A DNA stretch of 43,090 nt. Source: Acidimicrobiales bacterium. GTDB taxonomy: Bacteria; Actinomycetota; Acidimicrobiia; Acidimicrobiales; Iamiaceae. The DNA lies in assembly GCA_025463365.1 (NCBI GenBank), contig JAOBWM010000131.1:1-43090 (forward strand). Reading direction: 5' to 3'. Below are positions 7,652 through 16,139 of this stretch, one piece after another (within the stretch, counting starts at the first letter, position 1; each line of letters opens with the position of its first letter). A program made the position numbers and the translations under genes. Below the pieces are notes generated by a model, which was given only the letters and a program-made list of their open reading frames with translations, had not been told where the DNA came from and did not search any database.

Positions 7652-10155
7652 CACCCGGTCGTCAGCGCCGCCGTGGTCGCGGTCGTCCAGGCAGCGGGCG
7701 CCTCCACGAGTTGGGTCATCGCCGCGGCCGGCATCGGTCGAGCGAGGTGGAAGCCCTGGGCCCGTCGGCAGTGGAGGCCCGCGAGGATCGCGAGCTGTTC
7801 CTGGGTCTCGACACCTTCGGCCGTCACCTCGAGGCCGAGGGCATCGGCCATCGCGATGATGGCGGCCACGAGGGCGGTGTCGTGGGGGTCGGTGCCGAGC
7901 CCGTCGACGAAGGCTCGATCCACCTTGATGGCGTCGACCGGGAACCGCTTCAGGTAGCTCAGGGCCGAGTAGCCGGTGCCGAAGTCGTCGATCGACAACC
8001 GGACCCCGAGGTCCTTGAGGCGGGTCAGCAGCGTGCTGAAGTAGCCGACGTCGTCCATGAACAGGCTCTCGGTCAGCTCCAGGCAGAGGCTCGATGGAGC
8101 GAGGCCGGTGTGCTCGATGGCGTCGTGGATGCGTTCGACGATCTCCGGAGAGCTGAGCTGGCGCACCGAGAGGTTCACGGCGACGCTCATCGCCGGTCGG
8201 GTGCGCTGCCACTCGACGAGCTGCCGGCATGCCTGCTCCAGCACCCATGCGCCGATCGGGACGATGAGGCCGGTGTCCTCGGCGAGAGGGATGAAGTCGT
8301 TCGGGCCGACGAGACCGACGTCGGGTCGCTCCCACCGCACGAGGGCCTCGGCGCTCACCATCTCACCGGTCGCGAGGTCGATCACGGGCTGGTAGTAGAC
8401 GACGAACTCGTCTCGTTCGAGCCCGTGGCGAAGGGCCGCCGCGGTGGTCATGCTGCGCTCGGCTTCGGCCCGCAGCGCATCGTCGAACAGCTCGACGCGG
8501 CCGCGGCCGCGGGCCTTGGCCCGGTGCATGGCGACGTCGGAGTCCCGGAGCAGGCCTTCGGGCGTCGCATCCTCGCCGGCGACGGCGACGCCCAGGCTCG
8601 CGGTGATGCTCAGCACCTGGCTGCGACGATGCGACGGCTGACTCACGGCGGTGAGGAGGCGCTGGGCGATCTGCTCGCCCTCGACGATCGAGACGCCGTC
8701 GCACGTGACCACGAACTCCGTGCCGCTGCACCTCGCGACGGTGTCGCCGGGCCGGCTGACGCCCACGATCCGCTGGGCGGCCTCGCGCAGGAGGTCGTCG
8801 CCGAAGGGCCGCCCGTACGCATCGTTGATCTCGCTGAAGCGGTCGACGTCGAGCGAGATGACGGCCAGGTGCGTGTCGTGGGGCCTCGCGTGGGCGAGTT
8901 GGTGGCCGAGGCGGTCGATGAGCAAGGTGCGGTTCGGCAGCCCGGTGAGGGTGTCGTGCAAGGCCTGGTGGTGGAGCTCCGCTTCCATCTCCTTGCGGGC
9001 GGTGATGTCCTGGAACTGCGCCGACAGGTACCGAGGCTCGCCGGCGACGTCTCGCACCACCGTGACGTTGGTCGAGGCCCACACGATGGTGCCGTCAGGG
9101 CGCAGGTACCGCCGCTCGTCCTCGTACTTGTCATGGCCCTCGGCCATCCGCCCGAGCACGCGCTCACCGAGCGGCACGTCGTCCGGATGGCTGAAGTGGG
9201 TCCAGCGACGCCCGATCAACTGCTCGGCGGGCCGGCCCAGCAAGGCGCAGACCGCGGCGTTGACGCGTGTCGGGATCCCATCGAGGTCGACGATCACGGC
9301 CCCGATGCCCGACTGCTCGAAGCCGACCTCGAAGCGCTGTTCCGCGGCTTGGCGGACGCGTTCGGCCTCGTTGCGCTCGGTGATGTCGTGGGCGATCACC
9401 GACAGTCCGACCACGTGGTCCTGCTCGTCGGTCACGGTCGACACGGCGAGGAGCACGTCTACGGGCGTGCCGTCCTTGCGCAATCGAACGGTCTCGAGGC
9501 GTTCGGTCGGGCCGCCGAGGGCCAGGCGGGCCCGAACCCCCCGCTGCTCCTCGGCTCGTTCGGCCGGAGCGAGGACGGTGATGGGCTGGCCGACGATCTC
9601 CTCCGCGGTGTAGCCGAAGAGGCCTCCGGCGGCCCGGTTCCAACTCGTCACGACCCCGTCGGTGGAGCAACTGAAGATCGCGTCGCCGGACCCGTCGATG
9701 ATGGCGGCCAGCTGGCGGCGAGCCTCCTCGTCCGCCTTGTGCTGGGTCGTGTCGGTGCAGGTTCCGATGACCGCGACCAGCCGGCCCTGCGGGTCGTGGA
9801 CCGGTTGGTTGGTGACGCGCACCGAGAGGCTGCCGCCGGCGCGGCGCTGGATCTCGTAGTCCCCGGTCCAGCTCGCCCCTCGGCCCATGGCTTCGGCGAT
9901 CGCCCGTGTCTGCTCGGGTGTCTCGACGCGAGAGATGAGGTCGACGGAGCTCCGGCCGATGGCTTCCGCGGCCGACCATCCGAACATGGCCTCCGCGGCG
10001 CGGTTCCAGTAGATCACCACCCGGCGAAGGTCGACCGCGATGATGGGTTGGCCGACGGCGTCGAGCAGCTTGGACTGGAACCACGTGGTCTCGTCGGCTG
10101 GGGTGGGTCGATCGAGCTCGAGGATGGCATCGGCCCGCGTGGGGTCAAGGTCCAT
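7651..10155 (-). CDS. PAS-PAS-PAS-GGDEF-EAL cyclic-di-GMP protein
   Basis: 834 residues from the ATG at 10155 (MDLDPTRAD). A longer frame from a GTG at 10380 adds 75 Pro/Arg-rich residues with poor codon bias and is less likely. Order: three PAS domains (roughly 20-140, 145-265, 275-395), a GGDEF domain (about 400-560) and an EAL domain (about 575-820). The GGDEF signature reads SGTEF, encoded near 8712-8726, so cyclase activity is probably lost. The EAL half keeps EALVRW, VAVNLSVRQL, ELTES, DDFGTGYS, IKVD, TAEGVET and AQGFHLARP, so it should hydrolyse cyclic di-GMP. No membrane helices; a cytoplasmic sensor whose PAS signal is unknown. Monocistronic. Confidence 0.92.
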   Translation of the reverse strand: MDLDPTRADAILELDRPTPADETTWFQSKLLDAVGQPIIAVDLRRVVIYWNRAAEAMFGWSAAEAIGRSSVDLISRVETPEQTRAIAEAMGRGASWTGDYEIQRRAGGSLSVRVTNQPVHDPQGRLVAVIGTCTDTTQHKADEEARRQLAAIIDGSGDAIFSCSTDGVVTSWNRAAGGLFGYTAEEIVGQPITVLAPAERAEEQRGVRARLALGGPTERLETVRLRKDGTPVDVLLAVSTVTDEQDHVVGLSVIAHDITERNEAERVRQAAEQRFEVGFEQSGIGAVIVDLDGIPTRVNAAVCALLGRPAEQLIGRRWTHFSHPDDVPLGERVLGRMAEGHDKYEDERRYLRPDGTIVWASTNVTVVRDVAGEPRYLSAQFQDITARKEMEAELHHQALHDTLTGLPNRTLLIDRLGHQLAHARPHDTHLAVISLDVDRFSEINDAYGRPFGDDLLREAAQRIVGVSRPGDTVARCSGTEFVVTCDGVSIVEGEQIAQRLLTAVSQPSHRRSQVLSITASLGVAVAGEDATPEGLLRDSDVAMHRAKARGRGRVELFDDALRAEAERSMTTAAALRHGLERDEFVVYYQPVIDLATGEMVSAEALVRWERPDVGLVGPNDFIPLAEDTGLIVPIGAWVLEQACRQLVEWQRTRPAMSVAVNLSVRQLSSPEIVERIHDAIEHTGLAPSSLCLELTESLFMDDVGYFSTLLTRLKDLGVRLSIDDFGTGYSALSYLKRFPVDAIKVDRAFVDGLGTDPHDTALVAAIIAMADALGLEVTAEGVETQEQLAILAGLHCRRAQGFHLARPMPAAAMTQLVEAPAAWTTATTAALTTG

Positions 10156-10497
10156 GGGTCGGCGTCTCGGCGCCATCGGCGCCGGGGTGAACGAGATGTG
10201 TCGGGCCAGGTGCGGGCGTGGCAGCCATGACGGTCCCTCTGGATGGGCGGGCGGGGAGGGGCGTGGAGCCGGCGGGGGAGCGATCACGAGATCGTCCGAT
10301 CCGGACCAGTCGTCCCTCGGGTTTCGCCGCCCCATCGGCAGCACCGAGCGCGATTTGAAGGCGCAGCGCGTCCCACGCACGGGTCATATTGCGCCGCCAC
10401 GCTGGACACCGCCTCGAATTTGAAGATAATTGACGAGTTCGTCTCGCCCTGCATGGCGGGCCGTTTTTGCGGGCAACGACACCGGAGGTGACGGAGC
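10156..10497. other. Intergenic region between divergent EAL protein and subtilase genes
   Basis: Bases 10156-10380 are an open Pro/Arg-rich extension of the EAL gene that I judge non-coding. Bases 10381-10440 are clearly AT-rich relative to the surroundings and hold promoter-like elements. Bases 10441-10483 contain a short T-run and GC stems without recognisable riboswitch structure. Confidence 0.5.
10402..10430 (+). promoter_or_regulatory. Candidate promoter of the subtilase gene
   Basis: CTGGAC (10402-10407) and GATAAT (10425-10430) are separated by 17 bp within the only AT-rich patch of this intergenic region. Predicted transcription start is about 60 nt before the protease ATG. The -35 match is weak. 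Confidence 0.4.
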
Positions 10498-13400
10498 ATG
10501 CAGGTCGACAGGCGTCGGATGGCCACGGTCATCGGGATCATCGGATTGGTGTGCGCATCGCTCACCTTCGCTCCCGCCGGCCCGGCCGGCGCGCAGGCGA
10601 AGCCCGGCCGGCAGGTGGACCGCACCAAGCTGTCCGGCAAGGCGCTGCGGGCGTCGGGGCGCCAGACGGTCGCCAAGTCCGCCACCAGTCGCCTGGCCCG
10701 ATCGGATCGCGGACTCCTCGACCGAACCGATGCCAGGCCGGTGCCCGTCGTGGTCAAGTACGACTACGACTCGATCGCGACCTACCGCGGCCAGGCTGGG
10801 GGGCCTCGGGCCACCTCGCCATCGGCCACGGGCCGACCGCTCACCGAACAAGAGGCCCGCAGCGGTGCCTACGCGCAGGTCGTCGCGCGTCGCGAGGCAT
10901 CGATCTCCGGCGCCATCCGGCGGGCGGTGCCCGCTGCTCGCATCGGCCGCAGCCTCCGAGTGGTCTACGGCGGTGTCGCCATGGTGGTGCCCGCCAACCA
11001 GGCGAAGGCGCTCCTGAAGGTCGCGGGCGTCGTGGCCGTCCAGGAGGATTCGCTCGCCAAGCCGCTCACCGATTCGAGCCCCGGCTTCGTCGACGCGCCG
11101 CCCGTGTGGGACGCAGTCGGTGGCCAGTCGACCGCCGGTGCCGGCGTGGTCTTCGCCGACCTCGACACCGGCGTCTGGCCCGAGCACCCGTCGTTCGCGG
11201 CCAACCCCGACCTCCCCGCTCGACCGACGCGGCCCGGCGGCGGCGACATCGGCTGCGACTTCGGTGACAACCCCCTCACCCCCGCCACGGACGTGTTCGC
11301 CTGCACGAACAAGCTCGCCGGCGGCTACTCCTTCCTCGACACCTACAACTCGATCCACGACGACGAGACGTTCCCGGACACCGCACGCGACAGCGACGGC
11401 CACGGGACCCACACCACCTCCACCTCGGCCGGCGACATCGTCGACCACGCGAACCCGCTCGGCGTCGACCGCGGCACGATCTCGGGACTCGCCCCCGGCG
11501 CAGCGGTCGTCGAGTACAAGGTGTGCGGGCTCAGCGGGTGCTTCGCGAGTGATTCGGCGGACGCGGTCGGCCAGACCATCCTCGACGGCGCTGACGTCAT
11601 CAACTTCTCGATCAGCGGCGGCACCGACCCGCTCTCGGATCCGGTCGAGCTGGCGTTCCTCGACGCCTACGACTCCGGGGTGTTCGTGTCCGCGTCGGCC
11701 GGCAACGACGGTCCCACGGCGGGGACGGTCAACCACCTCTCGCCGTGGGTGACCTCGGTGGCGGCCTCGACGCAGTCGCGGGCGTTCGAGTCCCAGCTCT
11801 CGCTCACCGGCGACGATGCCGCGACCCTCACGTTGTCGGGTGCGTCGATCACCACCGGCATCGACACGCCGACGCCCGTGGTGCTCGCGAGCGCCGCTCC
11901 CTACGGCGACGCCCTGTGCCAGGCCGACCCGACCACGAGCGATGCCATCCCCGACGACGTGTTCGACGGCAAGATCGTGGCCTGCGAGCGAGGTGGGAAC
12001 GCCCGGATCGAGAAGGGCTACAACGTCAAGCAGGGCGGCGCGGTCGGCATGATCCTCTACAACCCGGACCTGGCCGACACCGAGACCGACAACCACTGGC
12101 TGCCCGCCGTCCACCTGGCCGACGGGCATGACTTCGAGGCGTTCGTGGCCGACCATGGTCCCGTCACCGCCACCTTCACGGCGGGCCAGAAGACCACCGG
12201 CAAGGGCGACGTCATGGCGTCGTTCTCGTCGCGGGGCCCCGCCGGCGCGTTCATCAAGCCCGACATCACCGCGCCCGGCGTGCAGATCCTCGCCGGCAAC
12301 ACGCCGGTGCCCGATGCCGTCGACCTGGGTCCTCCCGGCCAGTACTACCAAGCGATCGCCGGCACCTCGATGTCGAGTCCGCACGTGGCCGGCGCCGGCA
12401 TCCTGCTCAAGGCCGCCCATCCCACGTGGACCCCCGGCCAGATCCGCTCGGCGCTGATGATGACGGCCATCACCAACGTGGTGAAGGAGGACGAGACCAC
12501 CCCCGCCGATCCCTTCGACATGGGGGCCGGGCGCATCGACATCGCCCACGCATCGGCCTCCGGGCTCACGCTCGACGAATCGGCCGAGCAGTTCCAGGAC
12601 CTGACCGGCACGCTCGGGGCCATCGACCTCAACATCGCGTCGGTCGATGCGCCGATCATGCCGGGGGAGGTGACGACGAGCCGCACGTTCACCAACGTCG
12701 GCGCCGGCACCGCGACGTACCAGGTGTCCGCGTCGGCCCCGGCCGGCAGTTCGATCACCGTCAGCCCGAGCAGCTTCTCCATCAGTGCCGGGAGCACCCG
12801 CACGGTCCAGATCACGATCCGCTCGTCCCGACACGATGCCGAGCAGCAGTTCGGTCAAGTGGTGCTCACCGCCCCGGGCCGAACCACGCTGCACCTCCCC
12901 GTGGCGTGGGTGCCGACCCAGGGGGCGATCAGCGCGACCAGCTCGTGCGCCGACGCCACGGTCGCGTTCCAGGCATCGACGACCTGCGACGTGTCGGTCC
13001 GCAACGACTCGTTCGCCCAGACCACCGCCGGGGTGCACGCCGCGGTCAACGACCACCTGCAGATCACCGCCGCCGGCCCCGACGCCACCCACACCGCCAC
13101 GGCCGCCGACGCCTCCGGCGTCGATCTGGCCGGTCGTGAACCCGGCGTGCCGTCGCTCCAGGACGCCGACGGCTTCGACGGCTACCTCGAACTTGCCGGC
13201 ACGTTCGTGGAGTCGCCCGATCCGATCGGCGACGAGGAGTTCCTCAGCTACACGGGCTTCGGATCCTTCGTCTACAACGGCCAGTCCTACGACGAGGTCA
13301 ACGTCAACTCGAACGGCTACCTCGTTGCCGGCCCGGCCAGTTCTGCCGACGACGTGTGCTGCCCGCCGCAGCACTCTCCGGACGCGGCGCCGCCCAACAA

Positions 13401-14553
13401 CGTGATCGCGCCGTTCTGGTCCGACCTGGGGGGCGACTCCGACACCCCGGCAGGGGAGCCCGATCTCGGGGTCTACGCCGCGGTCCTGACCGACACCGGA
13501 ACCGGCCAGAGCTGGATGGTCATCGAGTCGCGGCTCCTCGACTGCTGCGCGAGCGATGCGAGCCACGGGACGACCAAGGTGTCGCAGGTGTGGCTCGGCC
13601 TGAACGGCGACCAGGACATCACCATCGACTACCCGCCGGAGGCGATCCCCGACACCAGCGGCATCGAGCAGGCCCCGGGAGACCCGCTCGCCCTCGTCGG
13701 CGTCCAGAACGAGCTCGGCGACGGCGCGGAGGTCGACCCGACCGCGACCCCTCTGCCGACCGACTTCTTCGTCACGAGCACGGACCCGGTGCCCGGCGAC
13801 ACCTACACGATGCACCTCGGCGTGAAGGGCGTCCGCGGTGGGGCCGGCGTCGTCACCTCGTCGGTCACCTCACCAGACGTCTTGGGCACCACGATCGTCA
13901 ACTCGGCGATCGCCGTCGGCGAACCGCCCCTGAGCGGTGTCGACGCGTTCGTGGCGCGCGCCTTCCAGGACTTCCTCGGTCGGGCGCCCACCTCTGGCGA
14001 GCTGGCCCACGACCGCAAGGCGCTCGACGACGGCTCGCTCACCCGACGCGCCTTCGTCCTGCGCCTGGCCCGGTCGGACGAGTACCTCGGCCACGAGGTC
14101 GACGCGCGCTACGAGGAGATCCTCGACCGGGCGTCGGATCCCGCCGGCCGGGCCTACTGGATCGGCAAGCTCCGCAGCGGCCTCAGCGACGTCGGGCTCG
14201 TCTCGTCGTTGCTGAGCTCGAACGAGTCCTTCACCAAGTCCGGCGGCACGGTGCCCGGCTACGCCGACCACGCCTACCAGGTGGTCCTCGATCGGCTTCC
14301 CACCACCGCCGAACGCCAGGCCTTCGTCGACCGGATCGAGGGCGGGACCTCGCGCGCCGGCGCGGCCCGGTTGCTGTACCAGACCGCGGAATCTCGCCGA
14401 CGGCGGGTGACCGGGCTGTACCTGCGCTTGTTGCACCGCACCCCCGACCCGTCCGGGCTCGCGTATTGGTCGCGGGTCATCCTCACCAAGGGAGACATCG
14501 CGTTGGCCGTCAACCTCGCGACCAGCAACGAGTACTTCAACCGCACCCGCTGA
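10498..14553 (+). CDS. Secreted S8 subtilisin-like serine protease with PA and DUF4214 domains
   Basis: 1351 residues; ATG at 10498 preceded by GGAGGTG at 10484-10490. A signal peptide ends near PAGAQA (about 34) and a propeptide follows. The catalytic triad is intact: D223 in FADLDTGVWPEH, H302 in DGHGTHTT and S624 in GTSMSSPHVAG, with oxyanion N403 in SASAGNDGP. A protease-associated (PA) insert lies between His and Ser (about 460-575). A beta-rich region follows, including Cys-rich spots VCCPPQ and DCCASD. Residues about 1149-1351 form DUF4214-like helical repeats (FQDFLGRAPTSGE, LDRASDPAGRAYW, LHRTPDPSGLAYW). It is an extracellular, broad-substrate protease by family. DUF4214 often marks exported surface or matrix proteins. 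Monocistronic. Confidence 0.95.
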   Translation: MQVDRRRMATVIGIIGLVCASLTFAPAGPAGAQAKPGRQVDRTKLSGKALRASGRQTVAKSATSRLARSDRGLLDRTDARPVPVVVKYDYDSIATYRGQAGGPRATSPSATGRPLTEQEARSGAYAQVVARREASISGAIRRAVPAARIGRSLRVVYGGVAMVVPANQAKALLKVAGVVAVQEDSLAKPLTDSSPGFVDAPPVWDAVGGQSTAGAGVVFADLDTGVWPEHPSFAANPDLPARPTRPGGGDIGCDFGDNPLTPATDVFACTNKLAGGYSFLDTYNSIHDDETFPDTARDSDGHGTHTTSTSAGDIVDHANPLGVDRGTISGLAPGAAVVEYKVCGLSGCFASDSADAVGQTILDGADVINFSISGGTDPLSDPVELAFLDAYDSGVFVSASAGNDGPTAGTVNHLSPWVTSVAASTQSRAFESQLSLTGDDAATLTLSGASITTGIDTPTPVVLASAAPYGDALCQADPTTSDAIPDDVFDGKIVACERGGNARIEKGYNVKQGGAVGMILYNPDLADTETDNHWLPAVHLADGHDFEAFVADHGPVTATFTAGQKTTGKGDVMASFSSRGPAGAFIKPDITAPGVQILAGNTPVPDAVDLGPPGQYYQAIAGTSMSSPHVAGAGILLKAAHPTWTPGQIRSALMMTAITNVVKEDETTPADPFDMGAGRIDIAHASASGLTLDESAEQFQDLTGTLGAIDLNIASVDAPIMPGEVTTSRTFTNVGAGTATYQVSASAPAGSSITVSPSSFSISAGSTRTVQITIRSSRHDAEQQFGQVVLTAPGRTTLHLPVAWVPTQGAISATSSCADATVAFQASTTCDVSVRNDSFAQTTAGVHAAVNDHLQITAAGPDATHTATAADASGVDLAGREPGVPSLQDADGFDGYLELAGTFVESPDPIGDEEFLSYTGFGSFVYNGQSYDEVNVNSNGYLVAGPASSADDVCCPPQHSPDAAPPNNVIAPFWSDLGGDSDTPAGEPDLGVYAAVLTDTGTGQSWMVIESRLLDCCASDASHGTTKVSQVWLGLNGDQDITIDYPPEAIPDTSGIEQAPGDPLALVGVQNELGDGAEVDPTATPLPTDFFVTSTDPVPGDTYTMHLGVKGVRGGAGVVTSSVTSPDVLGTTIVNSAIAVGEPPLSGVDAFVARAFQDFLGRAPTSGELAHDRKALDDGSLTRRAFVLRLARSDEYLGHEVDARYEEILDRASDPAGRAYWIGKLRSGLSDVGLVSSLLSSNESFTKSGGTVPGYADHAYQVVLDRLPTTAERQAFVDRIEGGTSRAGAARLLYQTAESRRRRVTGLYLRLLHRTPDPSGLAYWSRVILTKGDIALAVNLATSNEYFNRTR

Positions 14554-14572
14554 TCTGTCCGATTTCCGGCAC

Positions 14573-14596
14573 GAATCCGAGTGGATTCCGTACAAT
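14573..14596 (+). promoter_or_regulatory. Palindrome plus -10-like box upstream of cfa
   Basis: GAATCC-GAGT-GGATTC is a perfect inverted repeat (14573-14578 and 14583-14588) placed directly before TACAAT (14591-14596). A repressor bound there would cover the promoter. No good -35 is visible. Confidence 0.4.
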
Positions 14597-14693
14597 TCCC
14601 TCGACGCTTCAGCCAGACAGGCGTCGCCAGGTAGAGGATCCCGGCGACCGGTCTTCTGTGCCGGGACTCCGTTGCAGCATCCAGGAGTGTCCC

Positions 14694-16100
14694 ATGGCCA
14701 CGATCGAGCGCGCCGGTGCGGCGCGGACCGCTTCCCCTGAACCCGTCGAATCCACCACGTCCCCGGAGTCCACCGAGATCCCCGGGTTCGTGCACGACCG
14801 CGATCCCGAGATCATCGGCGTCGCCCAGCAGCTCGAGCCGCTCGTCCGCGCCATGCTCGGGGGCCAGGTCCCCCTGCGCGTCCAGGGCTGGGACGGTTCG
14901 GTGATCGGCCCCGCCGACAGTCCCGGCACGATCGTCATCAAGCGGCCCGACGCCCTGCGCCGCATCCTCTACGCACCCAACGAGCTCGGTCTCGGCCGCG
15001 CCTACGTGGCCGGCGACCTCGACCTCGACGGCGACATCTTCGCCCTGCTCGGCGTGCGCGATTCGCTCGGTGACCGCCAGGAGCACGTCGACCTCGGGTT
15101 CAGTCGCCGATCCCTCGTGGAGCTGTGGCGCGTCGCCCGGGAATGGAAGCTGGTCGGTCGGCCGCTCCCCGCCCCGAGCGAGGAGGCCCGCCTGACGGGC
15201 CGGCTCCACACCCGCGGCCGTGATGCCGACGCGGTCTCGCACCACTACGACGTCGGCAACGACTTCTACCGCCTGTTCCTCGGCGAGACGATGACGTACT
15301 CGTGTGGCTACTGGCCCGACACGACCACCGGGCTCGACGAAGCGCAGACGGCGAAGTACGACCTCATCTGCCGCAAGCTCGACCTCCGGCCGGGGATGCG
15401 GCTCCTCGACGTGGGTTGCGGTTGGGGCGGGATGGTGCTGCACGCGGCCCAGCACTACGGGGTCGAGGCCGTCGGCATCACCTTGTCGCGCGAGCAGCAG
15501 GATCTGGCCCGTGCACGCGTGGCGGCGGCGGGCCTCGACGATCGCATCGAGGTCCGCTACCAGGACTACCGCGACGTCGCCGACGAACCGTTCGACGCGA
15601 TCAGCAGCATCGGGATGTTCGAGCACGTCGGCATCGGCCGGTCGCGCGAGTACTTCGAACACCTGCATGGCTTGCTCCGACCGGGCGGACGGCTGTTGAA
15701 CCACGCCATCTCCCGGCCGCGGTCGGCGAAGAAGGCGGCCATCGACCGGCACTCGTTCGTGGCGCGCTACGTGTTCCCCGACGGCGAGCTGATCGAGGTG
15801 GGCAACACGGTCTCGGCCATGCAGAGCCTCGGGCTCGAGGTGCGAGACGTGGAGTCCCTGCGCGAGCACTACGCACGGACCCTGCGGGCATGGGTCACCA
15901 ACCTCGAAGCGAACTGGGAGGAAGCCGTGCGCCTGGTCGGCCCGGCCCGGGCGCGGATCTGGCGTCTCTACATGGCCGGCTCCGCGGTGGGCTTCGAACA
16001 GAACCGCATCAACATCCACCAGGTGCTCGCCGTCCGATCCGACGATGCCGGGCACAGCCACATGCCCCCCACGCGCACCTGGCTCACCGACCGGACCTGA
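14694..16100 (+). CDS. cfa: Cyclopropane-fatty-acyl-phospholipid synthase family methyltransferase
   Basis: 468 residues from the ATG at 14694, fixed by CCAGGAG at 14681-14687. The N-terminal 200 residues form the lipid-associating part of CFA synthases (GLGRAYVAGDLDLDGD is typical). The SAM-dependent domain then starts at SHHYDVGNDFYRLFLG, followed by MTYSCGYW, the SAM-binding LLDVGCGWGGM, GITLSREQ and SIGMFEHVG. The C-terminal region matches the LREHYARTLRAWVTNLE segment of the family. The reaction adds a methylene (or, in relatives, a methyl) group from S-adenosylmethionine to double bonds of membrane phospholipid acyl chains. It works at the inner face of the membrane. The gene has its own upstream region with a palindrome/-10 box. 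Confidence 0.93.
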   Translation: MATIERAGAARTASPEPVESTTSPESTEIPGFVHDRDPEIIGVAQQLEPLVRAMLGGQVPLRVQGWDGSVIGPADSPGTIVIKRPDALRRILYAPNELGLGRAYVAGDLDLDGDIFALLGVRDSLGDRQEHVDLGFSRRSLVELWRVAREWKLVGRPLPAPSEEARLTGRLHTRGRDADAVSHHYDVGNDFYRLFLGETMTYSCGYWPDTTTGLDEAQTAKYDLICRKLDLRPGMRLLDVGCGWGGMVLHAAQHYGVEAVGITLSREQQDLARARVAAAGLDDRIEVRYQDYRDVADEPFDAISSIGMFEHVGIGRSREYFEHLHGLLRPGGRLLNHAISRPRSAKKAAIDRHSFVARYVFPDGELIEVGNTVSAMQSLGLEVRDVESLREHYARTLRAWVTNLEANWEEAVRLVGPARARIWRLYMAGSAVGFEQNRINIHQVLAVRSDDAGHSHMPPTRTWLTDRT

Positions 16101-16127
16101 CCCGACGCATCGAACGCGCGTGTCACC

Positions 16128-16133
16128 TACGAT
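16128..16133 (+). promoter_or_regulatory. -10 box (TACGAT), likely leaderless promoter for the propeller operon
   Basis: TACGAT lies 6 nt before the GTG at 16140, and no Shine-Dalgarno is present. It marks the start of a separate transcript for the two propeller genes. Confidence 0.5.
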
Positions 16134-16139
16134 CCGGCG

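Noticed and set aside
7711-10230. Plus-strand open frame of 839 codons antisense to the GGDEF-EAL gene
   Set aside because: Gly/Asp/Glu/Val-rich shadow translation; the opposite strand carries PAS, GGDEF and EAL motifs.
10156-10380. N-terminal extension of the GGDEF-EAL gene to a GTG at 10380
   Set aside because: The added 75 residues are Pro/Arg-rich with weak third-position bias, and the domains begin after 10155. A CAATAT box 5 nt before that GTG keeps the alternative open.
10430-10458. TTGACG at 10430 as a -35 element for the subtilase gene
   Set aside because: At 17 bp spacing the -10 position is ATGGCG-like, a poor match; the CTGGAC/GATAAT pair is better.
10441-10497. Riboswitch upstream of the subtilase gene
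   Set aside because: Short T-run and GC stems are present, but I could not fit any known riboswitch core.
10384-13815. Minus-strand open frame of 1143 codons antisense to the subtilase
   Set aside because: Translation is low-complexity Arg/Gly/Val/His without domains, while the plus-strand frame has a signal peptide and full catalytic triad. Typical shadow of a high-GC gene.
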